A stretch of DNA of 64,000 nucleotides from an uncultured Kiritimatiellota bacterium (GCA_934635385.1 CAKTZI010000019.1:7622-71621); one strand, 5' to 3'. Shown: positions 22,691-33,391, counted from the stretch's first letter. Numbers and translations are program-made. The notes: generated by a model from the sequence alone, not told the origin.

Positions 22691-24720
22691 ATGCGACTGA
22701 AAACGAAGGGACTGATGTTAGTTGGCGGGGCGCTTTTGTCGAGCGTTTCGTCGGCGGGGGCCTCTGCAATTTCTACCCCCCCCCCCCCCCCGGCGTAGCT
22801 GAAGACATTTTCCGTCCCGGCGAGTTCTTCGTCGGCTGCAACTACTGGGGCTCCCAGGCGGGCGTCCACATGTGGCGTGCGGCGGACTGGAACGCGGCGG
22901 AAATCTGCAGGGACCTCGATGCGCTGGCGGCGGCGGGCGTCGAGGTCTTGCGCGTTTTCCCGACCTGGAGCGAGTTCCAGCCGGTCGCCGAACACCGCCG
23001 CTGGCGCGGCGAGCCGCGCGGCTACATTCTCGAACCAAGCGATGCGCCGCTCGCGACGGTCGAGGGGCTGGATGCCGCCGCGTTGGCGCGTTTTCGCTTC
23101 TTCTGCGACGAAGCCGGAAAGCGCAACATCAAGCTGATGGTGTCCGTCGTGACGGGCTGGATGTCGGGGCGGCTCTTCTTCCCGCGCGTCCTTGAAGGCA
23201 AGAACCTGCTGACCGACCCGGACGCGCTGATGTGGGAGGGTCGCTTCGCCCGCGCGTTCGTGCGGGAGATGAAGGATCATCCCGCCATCGTCGCGTGGGA
23301 TCTCGGCAACGAGTGCAACTGCATGGGGATGGTCGAGCGTCCCGCCCAGGCCTGGAACTGGCTGAACACGATCACGTCCGCGATCCGCCTGTCCGACCCG
23401 TCGCGTCCCGTCGTCTCGGGCATGCACAGCCAGGAGTCGAACGTCCGCGCGCCGTGGAACCTCCAGATGCAGGGCGAGCTGCTGGACGTGCTGACGCCGC
23501 ACCCGTATCCGGCGCCGTTCCGCGTGGACGCCAACCGGGGGCCGTTCAACGGCTTCCGCAACGCGCTGCATCCGACCGGGCAGAGCCTGTTCTACGAGGG
23601 CATCTCCGGAAAGCGCGCCTTTCCGCAGGAGGTCGGCAGCCTTGGCCCGACCATCGCGCCGGGCTGGATGGCGGCGGCGGGGATGCGTCAGCAGCTGTTC
23701 GCCTCGTGGATGCACGGTCTCGCGGGTCTGCTCTGGTGGTGCGCGTTCGAGCAGACGAACCTCGACTATCCGCCGTTCGAGAACAACGCGATGGAGCGCG
23801 AGCTCGGCATCCTGAAGACGGATCCGGCGCGGACGCCCGGCCCCGCCGCCCTCGCCCTGCGCGCGTTCAAGGCATTCAAGGACTCCCTGCCGTTCAAGGC
23901 GCTGCCGCCGCGCCAGACGGAGGCCGTCTGCCTGCTCTCGGAGAAAGAGGATTTCTGGCAGACGTCCTTCGGCGCGTTCATGCTGTCCAAACAGGCCGGA
24001 TTCGACCTTGTCTTCCGAGGCTCGGAGTCTGGCGACCTGCCGGATGCGCCCCTCTACATCCTGCCGTCCGGCAGCGAGTGGGAGACCTACACGCACCGCG
24101 CGTGGAAGCGCGTCCTCGCGAAGGCGGCGGCGGGCGCGACACTTCTCGTGTCGCGCGGCGGCGCAGCCGGCTACTCCGGCTGGCAGGCGGCGACGGGGCT
24201 TGAGCAGACGCTCTGGCGCGAGCCGCGCACGATCGAGTTCACGCTGGACGGCGCGCGGCTGCAGGCCAAGGACGCGTTCACCGGCATCCAGGCGCCGAAG
24301 GACTGCACGGTCGTCGCGAAAGACCAGACGGGCAACGTCGTCCTCTCCGTGAAGAAGTACGGGAAGGGCAAGGTCATCGCCGTCAACTTCCAACTGGAGC
24401 ATCTGGCGATGACGACGCTCCCGAACGTGTTCGAGGGCGACTTCTCGAACGAGCTCTGGCGCCTCTACGCCTATGCGGCGAAGGAAGCGGGCATCGCGCG
24501 CGCCGTCACGCGAGAGGATCGCGGCGTCGTCCTCACGGAGCATCCGAAGCCGGACGGCACGCGGATCGTCTGCGCGCTCAACACGCATGACCGGCCTGTC
24601 GCCTGTGCGCTGAAGATCGACGGCACGGTCAAGAGCGTCTGGAACGGCCGCCTTGCGGACGGCACGCTCTCGCTGGGCGCGAACGACGGCTGCATTTTGG
24701 AAATCGTGCGGGAGAACTGA
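22691..24720 (+). CDS. GH5-like secreted glycoside hydrolase with poly-C frameshift tract
   Basis: ATG 22691 encodes a signal peptide (MRLKTKGLMLVGGALLSS and on to about residue 27). A run of 16 C (22776-22791) follows. As read, the frame hits TAG within three codons after the tract. With 17 or 14 C it would join the long frame that ends at 24720 and encodes about 640 further residues starting FRPGEFFVGCNYWG. That part is a (beta/alpha)8 GH5-type beta-mannanase or cellulase-like domain, with acid/base Glu in WDLGNECN and probable nucleophile Glu in FPQEVGSLG, then a C-terminal beta region. The first in-frame ATG without the signal is 22870, so an off-state product would not be secreted. It heads the CAZyme cluster, 1 nt from the next gene. 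Confidence 0.8.
22776..22791 (+). repeat. Homopolymer C16 tract
   Basis: Sixteen consecutive C lie between the signal peptide and the catalytic domain. The length leaves the two out of frame by one base. Tracts of this length are prone to slipped-strand mispairing and also to sequencing error. Confidence 0.9.
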
Positions 24721-24721
24721 C

Positions 24722-26236
24722 ATGCCCCTGAAGAAGAAACTGGTCTTGGCCCTGTCGTGCGGCGCGCTCCTGTCGAGCGCGTCGGCGGTGACGGTCCGTC
24801 CCACGGCGACGGACGAGGCGCTGGTCAACCCCGGCATGGGCTGGGTCTACTACCATTTCTCGAACCGGCTCTGGGCCTACGGCGGCCAGACGGAGCCGGG
24901 CGATACGCTGGACTGGTTTCCGGGCGTCTCGACCGTCTACCTGCGCGTGCCGTGGTCGGCGCTGGAGCCGGCGGAGGGGGAGTTCCGCTGGGATCTCCTC
25001 GACAGCGTGGCGCAGCCGTTCGTCGCGAAAGGGAAGAAGGTCGCGTTGCGCGTGACGTGCTGCGAGTCGCGAAACGCCTTCGCGACGCCGGAATGGGTGA
25101 AGGACGCGGGCGCGAAGGGGATCTTCTTCAAGCTGCCCGGTGCGAAAGACCTCAAGGGCTGGGCAACGAGCGACCTCGAACTCTGGGAGCCGGTCTACGA
25201 CGACCCGGTGTTCCTCGAAAAGCTGGATGCCTTTCTCGGCGCGATGGCCGCGCGCTACGACGGCAGCCCGGACGTCGCCTTCGTCGACGTCGGCTCGTTC
25301 GGCATGTGGGGCGAAGGGCATACGGGCTTCTCCTCGAAGCTCTCCCGCGAACGGACGGATGCGATCGCGGCCCTGCACATGAAGCTCTACCGCAAGCACT
25401 TCACGCGGACGTACCTCGTCGTGTCGGACGACGTCGCCGGCGGCGAGAACCCGGCCCCGGACGCGCCGCTCATGAAGCTCGCGCGCGAACTGGGCATCGG
25501 CTTTCGCGACGACTCGATCCTCGTCTACGTCAAGAGCCCCTGGTTTCACGACGGCTGGGCGCGCCGGTTCGAGGCGCAGGGCCTCCCGGTCGTCGCCGAG
25601 TGCGAGCATTACGACCTCTCGGCCGACCGCGGCGCGTGGAGCGCGGGAAAACTTGTCGCGTCCGTCGAGGCGTATCAGGCGAGCTGGCTTTCGATTCATG
25701 GGTGGCCGCGCCGGTTCCTGGAGAGGAACCGGGAGGCGGTCGTGGCGATCAACCGTCGCCTCGGCTACCGGCTGGAACTGCGCAAGGCGACCTGGCCGGA
25801 CGCCGTGCGCGTCGGCGCGCGGCTGGAGGTCGCGTCCGAGTGGGTCAACGTCGGCGTCGCGCGCTGCCACGTCGGCGGATATGTGGCGTGGTCGCTCGTC
25901 GACGACGCCGGGAACCTCGTCTGGACGTGCGTCGACGACAAGTGGAACGTGCGGGAACTCGCGCCGACATTGGACGGGCGCGAACACCCGGCGCGCCGCA
26001 CGTCCGTCTGCCATTTCGGCTACGATGCGGCGTTGCCGCAGGTGAACGACGCGGTGCTGAACAAGACGCGCGAGCACCGTCTCTGGGAGCCGGGGCTGCG
26101 CGTGCCGACGCTGAAGCCCGGCGACTACACGCTCTGCGTGTCCGTCGGGAAGGCCGACGCGACGCCCACGCTCGCGCTGCCCCTGCCCGACGGCGCGAAC
26201 CGGCGCTACCGGCTTGGAAAGATTTCCGTCAAATAA
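24722..26236 (+). CDS. DUF4832 secreted protein, glycosidase-like
   Basis: The 504-residue protein has a signal peptide (residues 1-22). The ALVNPGMGWVYY motif is typical of DUF4832 proteins, whose N-terminal part adopts a glycosidase-like barrel. Further family features are STVYLRVPWSALEPAEGEF and FVDVGSFGMWGEGH (a probable acidic active-site segment near residue 195), then a C-terminal beta domain. It begins 1 nt after the GH5-like gene, so the two are coupled. The activity is not established. Context suggests action on plant or host glycans outside the inner membrane. Confidence 0.8.
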   Translation: MPLKKKLVLALSCGALLSSASAVTVRPTATDEALVNPGMGWVYYHFSNRLWAYGGQTEPGDTLDWFPGVSTVYLRVPWSALEPAEGEFRWDLLDSVAQPFVAKGKKVALRVTCCESRNAFATPEWVKDAGAKGIFFKLPGAKDLKGWATSDLELWEPVYDDPVFLEKLDAFLGAMAARYDGSPDVAFVDVGSFGMWGEGHTGFSSKLSRERTDAIAALHMKLYRKHFTRTYLVVSDDVAGGENPAPDAPLMKLARELGIGFRDDSILVYVKSPWFHDGWARRFEAQGLPVVAECEHYDLSADRGAWSAGKLVASVEAYQASWLSIHGWPRRFLERNREAVVAINRRLGYRLELRKATWPDAVRVGARLEVASEWVNVGVARCHVGGYVAWSLVDDAGNLVWTCVDDKWNVRELAPTLDGREHPARRTSVCHFGYDAALPQVNDAVLNKTREHRLWEPGLRVPTLKPGDYTLCVSVGKADATPTLALPLPDGANRRYRLGKISVK

Positions 26237-26262
26237 ACCCTCAACAAGAAGGAGAAAACAAG

Positions 26263-29200
26263 ATGAATCCGAAAATGCTCGCGGGCCTTTGCGCCTGCAC
26301 CCTGTCGGCGGCTGCTGTCGCCGAGCCGACGACCCTGAAGTGGACAGGCGACGGGAACGACCGCCTGTTCTCGACCGCCGCCAACTGGTCGGGCGACACG
26401 TCGAAGTTCACGGACACGACCGACGGCGTCGTCCTTGACCTGTCGGCGGCGCCAACGGGGGCAGTCCTGACGAACGACTTCACGGCGTCCGCCTCGTGCT
26501 GTCTCGCCGGCGTGAAACTGGGGGCTTCGCAGACCGTGGAGCTTTTCAGCGCGAAGCCGACGGGCGCGTCTCTTCGCTTCCTGGACGGCGGCGCGTTTGA
26601 GGTGCCTGACGGCTCGGTGCTGCGGCTCAACCTCTACATGAACAACAACTGGGATGGCGGCAAGACCTTCAAGATCACCGGCGGCGGCGAAGTCCGCTAC
26701 CTGTCGGGCGTCTTCATCCCCTACAAGTGGGAGCTGGGCGTCGAGGCGGACTCGACGCTCCGCTTCGACTCGGCTGCGACGGGCGCGAACGGGCTCGGCA
26801 TGACGCTCGTCAAGCTGCTCGATTCAACGGCGAAGCTGGCGCTTGAACGGGACATGGAGGTCGAGGGCGTCACGTGCGCGGCAGACGCCACGCCGACAAT
26901 TGACCTGAACGGCCATGCGCTGAAGATCACGGGCGGCGAAGTCGGCCGCGCGTCGGATCTCACGGGCGTCGTCTGGTCGGGCGGGGACGCGGGGTGCGTA
27001 TCCTTCACCGGCGGCGCGACGGGCGCGGTCAAGCTGCCGGCGAGCGGCCTGAAGGAGGTGTCCGTCGGACGCTCCGCGCTGACGGCGGATGCCGCGAGCG
27101 GCACGGCTGCGGACATTGCCGTGAACGGCGAAGGCTACATCGCGTTCGCGCAGTCGGCGCAGGTCGCGGCCCTCACGGGCACCGGCCTTTCGGGCGGCGT
27201 CTCCCTCGGCGAGGGCATGACGCTCGCGGTCGCCGGCGATGCGGCGGGACGTTCGTATCCGGCCACGCTCTTCGGCAAGGGCGGCCTGAAGAAGGTCGGC
27301 GCGGAAACGGCGCAGACGCTTTCCGGGCGCAATTCCTACGAAGGCGCGACGGTCGTCGAGGCCGGCACGCTGACGATCGACGCGGGCGCGCCCTTCCACC
27401 CCGGCGAGACGTTCCATTTGGGCTTCGAGGATGCGGCGAACCTGCTGGCCGACACGGCGGAGAGCCGCCTGAACGGCGCCGCGACCGTGCCGAGCCGTGA
27501 CGTCAGCAAGGGCTACGAGGCCGCCTTGCCGACGGTTGTCGCCGAAGGGATTTCGGGTCAGGCGATTCGCCTGAGCCCCGACAACCACGCCTACTACAAA
27601 TTCGACGGCAGGTCGGCGGCGTTTGCGCCGCTGAAGAACGGGAACGCCTTCACGGTCAGCTTCTGGATCCGCCTCAGCAAGGGCAACCCCTACTACTACA
27701 ACATGAGCTACCTGCTGGACAACGGGAACTGGAAAGACGGGAAGCATTTCCTCGTCTACCTGCACACGTCGGGGAACGTCGGCTTCAGCTACCAGAACAA
27801 CTGGAACGCGATCAAAGACCAAACGGGCGACGGCACGTATGTGCAGTCGGATCTCGCCGACGGCTACCTCAGCGACGGCGCTTGGCATCAGGTCGTCATC
27901 TCCTACGCCGACCAGAAGGCCGAGATCACGGTTGACGCGGTTCACAAGACCAGCCAGACGTTTGCGGCCGCGATGGGCATCGGCGATGCCGACATGAGTC
28001 TGCTGGGCATCGGCTCCAACACGGAAAGCGCCTATTGCCCCGAATGCGACCTGGACGATCTGGTCGTGTCGGATCACGTCTGGTCAGAGGCGGAGATCGC
28101 GCAGGACTTTGCGCGCAAGCCGTATGACCGCGCCGCGCAGCTGCCTACGCCCGTCGCGCACTGGGACTTCAACGACGAGGCGGACATCGGACGCGACAAC
28201 GGCCCGAACGGGCATAAGCTGGTCGCCGCGCGCGACCGCGCGCCGACGGTCGGAACGGACGCCCGGTGCTACGGCAAGGCGCTTTATGCGATCGGCTCGA
28301 TGAAGTTGGCGGATGGCGTCCCGGCGGCGATTCCGACCGGTTCAAAGCCGTTCACCGTCTCCGTGCGCTACCGAATGAACAATGGCGCGGGCGAGCATAC
28401 GTCGCTTGTCGCCTGGGGCTCGCCGACGGCGAACAGGTATTTCCAGATCGGCGTCGCCGGATCGCCGCGCACGACGACGTTCTACGGCGCGTCCGGGCTG
28501 ACGTCCCCGACGTTGCGGTTCACGGACGGCGGGCAGTCGGCCCCAGACAGCGACGGCGGCTGGACGCATGTCGTCGCCACCTACGATCCGCAGACGCAGA
28601 AGCTGATTGGGTATCGCGACGGCGCGTGTGTCGGGACTTCCGACAACATCGCCCTTGATCTCGGAAGCGACAATTTCTACGTCGGCTACAATGCGACCGG
28701 CGAGCGGATGCCGGACGCGCTTGTGGACGACCTGCAGATTTTCGATTGCGCGCTCACGGCGGAGCAGGTCAAGATCCTGGCTCGGTCGCTCGAAACGGGA
28801 TCGGCGGGGCCTGTCCTCCCGGCGGCGTCGCCCGTCACGGTCGCGGCGGGCGCGACGCTCGCGGTCAAGGGCGAAGGTCATGTCATCCGGTCGCTGGCGG
28901 GCGCGGGAACGGTCTCGCTCGCGAACGGCGCGGCGCTGACGCTTGCGGGTGGCACGGATTTCGCCGGCTGCCTGCTCGGCAACGGTCTCTTCGATCTGGC
29001 GGCGGACGCCTCGCTGAAGAACGCCACGCAGGTGACGGCGAACGTCCGCTACCCCGAAAGCGCGGTGATTGACGGTGCGACGACGCCTGTCCTCGTCACG
29101 ACGGGTACGGTGTGCCTGCCGGCGACGGCCACGCTCCGCTTGCCGTCGTCTCTGAACGTGGGCAGCTACACGGTTCTCAAGGGAGGCCGTCTGCGCCTCG

Positions 29201-29325
29201 CGTCGTCAGACCTCTCGGGCTGGACGGTCGAGGGGCTGCCGAGCGGCACGCGCTACAAGCTGCGCGTGACGGACACGGAGGTGCAGGTCTCGATCAAGGG
29301 CGGCCTCGCCCTCATCATCCGGTGA
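26263..29325 (+). CDS. Large exported LamG-domain, autotransporter-repeat protein
   Basis: The 1020-residue protein has a signal peptide (residues 1-22). TLKWTGDGNDRLFSTAANW begins a passenger-type beta-helix region, and GGLKKVGAETAQTLSGRNSY with AGTLTIDAG (about residues 345-375) is an autotransporter-associated repeat. Two LamG/concanavalin-like domains follow, at about residues 380-620 (FHLGFEDAANLL ... LDDLVVSDHVWSEAEIA) and 625-850 (VAHWDFNDEADI ... VDDLQIFDCALTAEQV). A beta-rich C-terminus ends in a hydrophobic segment. LamG domains bind glycans. There is no visible C-terminal transporter barrel. GGAG is at about 26250 and the start is ATG 26263. Confidence 0.75.
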   Translation: MNPKMLAGLCACTLSAAAVAEPTTLKWTGDGNDRLFSTAANWSGDTSKFTDTTDGVVLDLSAAPTGAVLTNDFTASASCCLAGVKLGASQTVELFSAKPTGASLRFLDGGAFEVPDGSVLRLNLYMNNNWDGGKTFKITGGGEVRYLSGVFIPYKWELGVEADSTLRFDSAATGANGLGMTLVKLLDSTAKLALERDMEVEGVTCAADATPTIDLNGHALKITGGEVGRASDLTGVVWSGGDAGCVSFTGGATGAVKLPASGLKEVSVGRSALTADAASGTAADIAVNGEGYIAFAQSAQVAALTGTGLSGGVSLGEGMTLAVAGDAAGRSYPATLFGKGGLKKVGAETAQTLSGRNSYEGATVVEAGTLTIDAGAPFHPGETFHLGFEDAANLLADTAESRLNGAATVPSRDVSKGYEAALPTVVAEGISGQAIRLSPDNHAYYKFDGRSAAFAPLKNGNAFTVSFWIRLSKGNPYYYNMSYLLDNGNWKDGKHFLVYLHTSGNVGFSYQNNWNAIKDQTGDGTYVQSDLADGYLSDGAWHQVVISYADQKAEITVDAVHKTSQTFAAAMGIGDADMSLLGIGSNTESAYCPECDLDDLVVSDHVWSEAEIAQDFARKPYDRAAQLPTPVAHWDFNDEADIGRDNGPNGHKLVAARDRAPTVGTDARCYGKALYAIGSMKLADGVPAAIPTGSKPFTVSVRYRMNNGAGEHTSLVAWGSPTANRYFQIGVAGSPRTTTFYGASGLTSPTLRFTDGGQSAPDSDGGWTHVVATYDPQTQKLIGYRDGACVGTSDNIALDLGSDNFYVGYNATGERMPDALVDDLQIFDCALTAEQVKILARSLETGSAGPVLPAASPVTVAAGATLAVKGEGHVIRSLAGAGTVSLANGAALTLAGGTDFAGCLLGNGLFDLAADASLKNATQVTANVRYPESAVIDGATTPVLVTTGTVCLPATATLRLPSSLNVGSYTVLKGGRLRLASSDLSGWTVEGLPSGTRYKLRVTDTEVQVSIKGGLALIIR

Positions 29326-29333
29326 GGCGCGCC

Positions 29334-31493
29334 ATGAGACTGCGTGTCTGGTTTGGCCTGGTCAGCGCGTGTGCGCTGGCCGGGTGCATCGCACCGCCGC
29401 CTGGCGGCATCCGCGTCGCGGGGGACAGGCTCCTCTGGCGCGCGGACGGTCGCGAGGTCGCGCTGTGGGGCGTCAACTACAACGCCCCGTTCGTGCGCGA
29501 CTACGCCGACGTCGCAAAGGCGGGCCTCCGCCAAGAGGAGGTGATCGATGCGGACATCGAGCATCTCCGCCGTCTCGGCGTCGACTACGTGCGTTTGCAC
29601 ACGTTCGACGCGCAGTTCACCGACCGGGAGGGGAATCTCGTCGAGACGGATCACCTGCGGCTTTTGGACTACCTCGTCGCGCGGCTGTCCGAAAAGGGGC
29701 TGTTCGTCGTCCTGACGCCCATCGCCTGGTGGCATGCGTCGGCGAAAGGCGCGGACGGGTTCTCGAACCACTGCACGATGCCGGAGATGACGTCCGATCC
29801 GCGCGCGCGGGAGATCCAGTGCCGCTACCTGAAGAACTTTGGCGTGCGCGTCAACCGTTACACCGGTCGCCGCTATGCGGACGAGCCGGCCGTCCTGGCG
29901 TTCGAGCTCATCAACGAGCCGAAGTACCGGGAGGGACTTCCCGACGAGCAGGTGACGGCCTACGTCAACGCGCTCGCGGCGGCGCTGCGGGCGACGGGGA
30001 CGGACAAGCCGATCTTCTACAGCGAATGGCAGGGGCGTGGCAAGGCCGTCTTCGCGTCGACCGTCGACGGCGTGACCAACTCGTCCTACCCGACGGGATT
30101 TGATGCGGGGATGGAGAACAGGAGCCGAGGACGGCTGGATCTTCTGGTGCCGACTGCGGCGGAGGAAAAGTCGAAGCCGCGCATCATCTACGAGTTCGAC
30201 GCGGCCGACACGATGGATCCGTCGTTCTATCCGGCGTTCGCCAAGAGCTTCCGGGCGCGCGGCATTCAAATGGCCTCGCAGTTCCAGTACGACCTGCTGC
30301 CGCTGGCGTCGTCCAACCTCAGCTGGCGGACGCATTACCTGAACCTCGTCTACACGCCGGCGCGCGCGCTGGCTTTCGTGATCGGCGGCGAGATCATGCG
30401 CAACACGCCGCGCGGCACGCCGTACGGGCTGGAGAAGGGCATCATCTCCCTGCCGGACGGCTTCATTGACGGCAACAGCGGCGCGGCGGTTTATGACGCA
30501 CCCGACAGGTACCTGGCGGTCGGCGCGGTGTCGCGGGCGCCACAGGACGCGGCCCGCCTCGCGTATGTCGGCGGCTGCGGCTCGTCGCCGGTCGTCCGTT
30601 CGGACGGCAGCGGCTGCTACTTCCTCGACAGGGTTTCGCCGGGCGTCTGGCGTCTGCAACTCTATCCGAACGTGCGTCGCGTTGGCGACCCGTTCTCCGG
30701 CGAGCCTTTCGCGAAGACGCTCGTCACGGACAGGCCGGTCGAGCTGACGGTTCGGCTTCCTGACCTCGGCACGTCGTACCGCGTCTGGCGGGCGGACGGC
30801 GCGGCGACTGCCGCGACGGCCGACGACGGAACCGTCCTGTTGGCGCCGGGCGAATGGTGGCTCACGCGCGACGCGCCGCCGTCCCGGTCGGATCTGCGCG
30901 CGGCGCAGCGTTTGCCGAATTTTGTTCTGCCGGCGCTTACGCCGGATTCGGCATCGACTCCCTATCGCCTGAGCGCGCAGGAAAAGCGGTTGCGGGATGC
31001 GGCAGACGCGGCGCAAGCGTCCGGAACCTGGCGGCTGGACATCCTCTCCAAGAAATCCCGTTTCGGCACGCCGTCCTACGCCAAGAAGGGCTATTGCACG
31101 TATTCCTTCCCCGTGGACGGCGAACCGTTCGCGCGGCGTTTCCCCGAAAAGGCGGCCGACGCTTCGGCGTCGCTGGCGTTTCGTCTGCGGGCGGAGCAGG
31201 AGACGACCAAGTCCGTTGAAGTGCGGCTGACGACGGACGAGGGCGTCGCCTATGGCTGTGTCATTCCGCTGACGACAGCATGGAAGACATCTGTGGTGCC
31301 GCTCGCGAAGTTCAGGATTCTGGGCTGGTCGCGCGTCAAGACGGCGGCAGAGCCGCTGTCGGTCGGGAAGATCCGCGAGATCGGGCTGACGATCGGGAAG
31401 TGGCTGGATGCGCAGACGCCGGAAGGGCCGCACGGCGTCGAGATCGGCTCCGTCACGGTGGCGGCGAAGGCGAAAGAAGAGAAGGCAAAGTAA
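29334..31493 (+). CDS. GH5-like lipoprotein glycoside hydrolase
   Basis: The 719-residue protein has a lipoprotein signal (ALAGC lipobox, Cys near residue 19). The catalytic domain has ALWGVNYNAPFVRDYADV, DYVRLHTFDAQF, the acid/base segment AFELINEPKY and a probable nucleophile in RIIYEFDAADTMDPSFY. It therefore resembles the GH5/GH2 clan and mannanases. After the barrel there are beta-sandwich regions, including an EWWLTRD-type segment and a final carbohydrate-binding-like domain. It lies 8 nt after the LamG protein gene and 17 nt before the GH127-like gene. It is probably anchored to a membrane facing the periplasm or outside. Confidence 0.8.
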   Translation: MRLRVWFGLVSACALAGCIAPPPGGIRVAGDRLLWRADGREVALWGVNYNAPFVRDYADVAKAGLRQEEVIDADIEHLRRLGVDYVRLHTFDAQFTDREGNLVETDHLRLLDYLVARLSEKGLFVVLTPIAWWHASAKGADGFSNHCTMPEMTSDPRAREIQCRYLKNFGVRVNRYTGRRYADEPAVLAFELINEPKYREGLPDEQVTAYVNALAAALRATGTDKPIFYSEWQGRGKAVFASTVDGVTNSSYPTGFDAGMENRSRGRLDLLVPTAAEEKSKPRIIYEFDAADTMDPSFYPAFAKSFRARGIQMASQFQYDLLPLASSNLSWRTHYLNLVYTPARALAFVIGGEIMRNTPRGTPYGLEKGIISLPDGFIDGNSGAAVYDAPDRYLAVGAVSRAPQDAARLAYVGGCGSSPVVRSDGSGCYFLDRVSPGVWRLQLYPNVRRVGDPFSGEPFAKTLVTDRPVELTVRLPDLGTSYRVWRADGAATAATADDGTVLLAPGEWWLTRDAPPSRSDLRAAQRLPNFVLPALTPDSASTPYRLSAQEKRLRDAADAAQASGTWRLDILSKKSRFGTPSYAKKGYCTYSFPVDGEPFARRFPEKAADASASLAFRLRAEQETTKSVEVRLTTDEGVAYGCVIPLTTAWKTSVVPLAKFRILGWSRVKTAAEPLSVGKIREIGLTIGKWLDAQTPEGPHGVEIGSVTVAAKAKEEKAK

Positions 31494-31510
31494 GGCAAGG
31501 AGAAACTCTC

Positions 31511-33391
31511 ATGAAACAGATGAAAAAGGGAATGGCGTATTTTGTCGCGGCGGCGGCCGCGTCCGTGTGTCTCGGCGAACCGGCGCAGGTCAAGCTGACG
31601 GGGCCGTTCGGCGAGCGGCTGGATCGGATGATCCGAAACCATGTCACGGCGACGGACGCCGTCCTGCTGGCCGACCGCTTCCACGAGCGCACGCGGGAAG
31701 GGTGGTGGCAGACCGAGTTCTGGGGCAAGTACATGCATTCGGCCGTGCCGTTCTGGAAGTATTCGGGTTCGGCCGAGCTGAAGGGCAAGATCGACGCCGG
31801 ACTCGAGACGCTGCTCAAGGCGCAGGAGCCGTGCGGCTACATCGGGAACTACCCGGAGGCGCGGCGCTGCGGCGCGGGCTGGGACATCTGGGGCATGAAA
31901 TACACGCTGCTCGGGCTGATCCACTATTATGACGGCACGGGCGACCGTCGGGCGCTGGACGCGGCCCGCCGCCTGTGCGACTACCTGATCGGCGAAGTCG
32001 GCCCGAACGGACGGCGCGGCGTCCCCCTGCGGCACACGGGCTGGTACGGCGGGCTGGCCAGCTGCAGCGTGCTGGAGCCGGTCGTGTGGCTCTACCGGCG
32101 CACGAACGAGGCACGCTACCTCGACTTTGCGACGTACATCGTCGGGCAGCTCTGCGACGGGACGGACGGCCCGCAGCTCGTGCGGCAGGCCGACGTCCCC
32201 GTCGCCGATCGGCGGTTCGAGGTCGTGCCGAAGGCGTTCGAGAAGAACGCGCGCGTCCACTTGACGAAAGCCTACGAGATGATGAGCTGCTACCAAGGGC
32301 TTCTCGAATACTACGAGGTGACGGGGCAGAAGGCCTATCTGGATGCGGCGGTGAAGACGGCGGACAGCATCCGCACGACGGAGGTGAATCTCGCGGGCGG
32401 CGCGGCGGCGGGCGAGCACTGGTTTCGCGGCGCCGACCGGCAGTATCGCCACATCTCCTGGCAGCAGGAGACGTGCGTGCTGACGACCTGGATGCGGCTG
32501 TGCGCCAAGCTGCTGGCGCTGACCGGCGACCCGAAATGGGGCGACGAGCTCGAAAAGACGTTCTACAACGCCTACCTCGGCGCGCTGAACCTGAACGCCG
32601 ACAAGTTCGCGTCCTACTCGCCGCTGATGGGGTACCGCAGTGCGGGACATCACCACTGCAAAATGCACACGGACTGCTGCAACGCGAACGGGCCGCGCGG
32701 CTATCTGGCCGTCCTCTCGTCGTACCTCCTTGCGGAAGGGGACGCCGTGCGCGTCAACCTCTACATGAGCGGACATTCGTCGGCCGTGCTGCCGAAGACG
32801 GGAAAGAAGGTCGCGTTCCAGTGCTACACGCTCTATCCGCGCGAGGGGACGGTCGGCCTCTGGTACCGTTCGCCGGAGTCCCAGTCGTTTGCGCTCAGGC
32901 TGCGCATTCCGGCGTTCGCGGCGAAGACGACGGTGCTGGTGAACGGGAAGCCGTGCGCCGGCACGCCGCAGGCCGGGAGCTACTTCGAGATCGCCCGCAC
33001 CTGGAACGAGGGCGACGCGGTCGAGGTGCGCTTCGACCTGCCGGTTGTGATGCACCGTCTGCACGACTACGTGGCCTTCACGCGCGGCCCCGTCTGCCTT
33101 GCCCGCGACACGCGCTTCGGCGACGGCGCGCTGGACGAGGAGATCCGCGCCGGGCAGATCGGGCCGGACGACCTCGCGGCGTTCCGCCTCGTGCGTCCGC
33201 CGACGACGGACATGTTCCTCGCGCTTGCGGCCGACCTGCCGGCGGGGATTCACACGGAAGACCCCGACGCCGGCAAGTTCCCTCTCAGCATCCATTTCAC
33301 GGACTATGCGTCCGCCGGCGACACCTGGCAGCCGGGCGACCGCTACCGCGTCTGGCTCCCGGAACTGATCCCCGGCCGCGACTACCAGTGA
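31511..33391 (+). CDS. GH127-like (DUF1680) glycoside hydrolase
   Basis: The 626-residue protein has a signal peptide (about residues 1-24) and an (alpha/alpha)6 barrel. YWQQETCVLT-like sequence (ISWQQETCVLTTWMRLC) and HTDCCNANGPRG contain the family's Glu and Cys cluster, which in GH127 beta-L-arabinofuranosidases forms the zinc-bound nucleophilic cysteine. Two C-terminal beta domains follow. It would release L-arabinofuranose or a related sugar. It is cotranscribed with the CAZyme genes upstream. About 74 nt separate it from the oxidoreductase gene. Confidence 0.85.
   Translation: MKQMKKGMAYFVAAAAASVCLGEPAQVKLTGPFGERLDRMIRNHVTATDAVLLADRFHERTREGWWQTEFWGKYMHSAVPFWKYSGSAELKGKIDAGLETLLKAQEPCGYIGNYPEARRCGAGWDIWGMKYTLLGLIHYYDGTGDRRALDAARRLCDYLIGEVGPNGRRGVPLRHTGWYGGLASCSVLEPVVWLYRRTNEARYLDFATYIVGQLCDGTDGPQLVRQADVPVADRRFEVVPKAFEKNARVHLTKAYEMMSCYQGLLEYYEVTGQKAYLDAAVKTADSIRTTEVNLAGGAAAGEHWFRGADRQYRHISWQQETCVLTTWMRLCAKLLALTGDPKWGDELEKTFYNAYLGALNLNADKFASYSPLMGYRSAGHHHCKMHTDCCNANGPRGYLAVLSSYLLAEGDAVRVNLYMSGHSSAVLPKTGKKVAFQCYTLYPREGTVGLWYRSPESQSFALRLRIPAFAAKTTVLVNGKPCAGTPQAGSYFEIARTWNEGDAVEVRFDLPVVMHRLHDYVAFTRGPVCLARDTRFGDGALDEEIRAGQIGPDDLAAFRLVRPPTTDMFLALAADLPAGIHTEDPDAGKFPLSIHFTDYASAGDTWQPGDRYRVWLPELIPGRDYQ

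Noticed and set aside
22603..24837. Long minus-strand open frame over the GH5-like gene
   Set aside because: Shadow of the coding strand, without a signal peptide or known domain and with an Arg-rich composition. The same applies to 29253-31433 and 31250-33439 on the minus strand.
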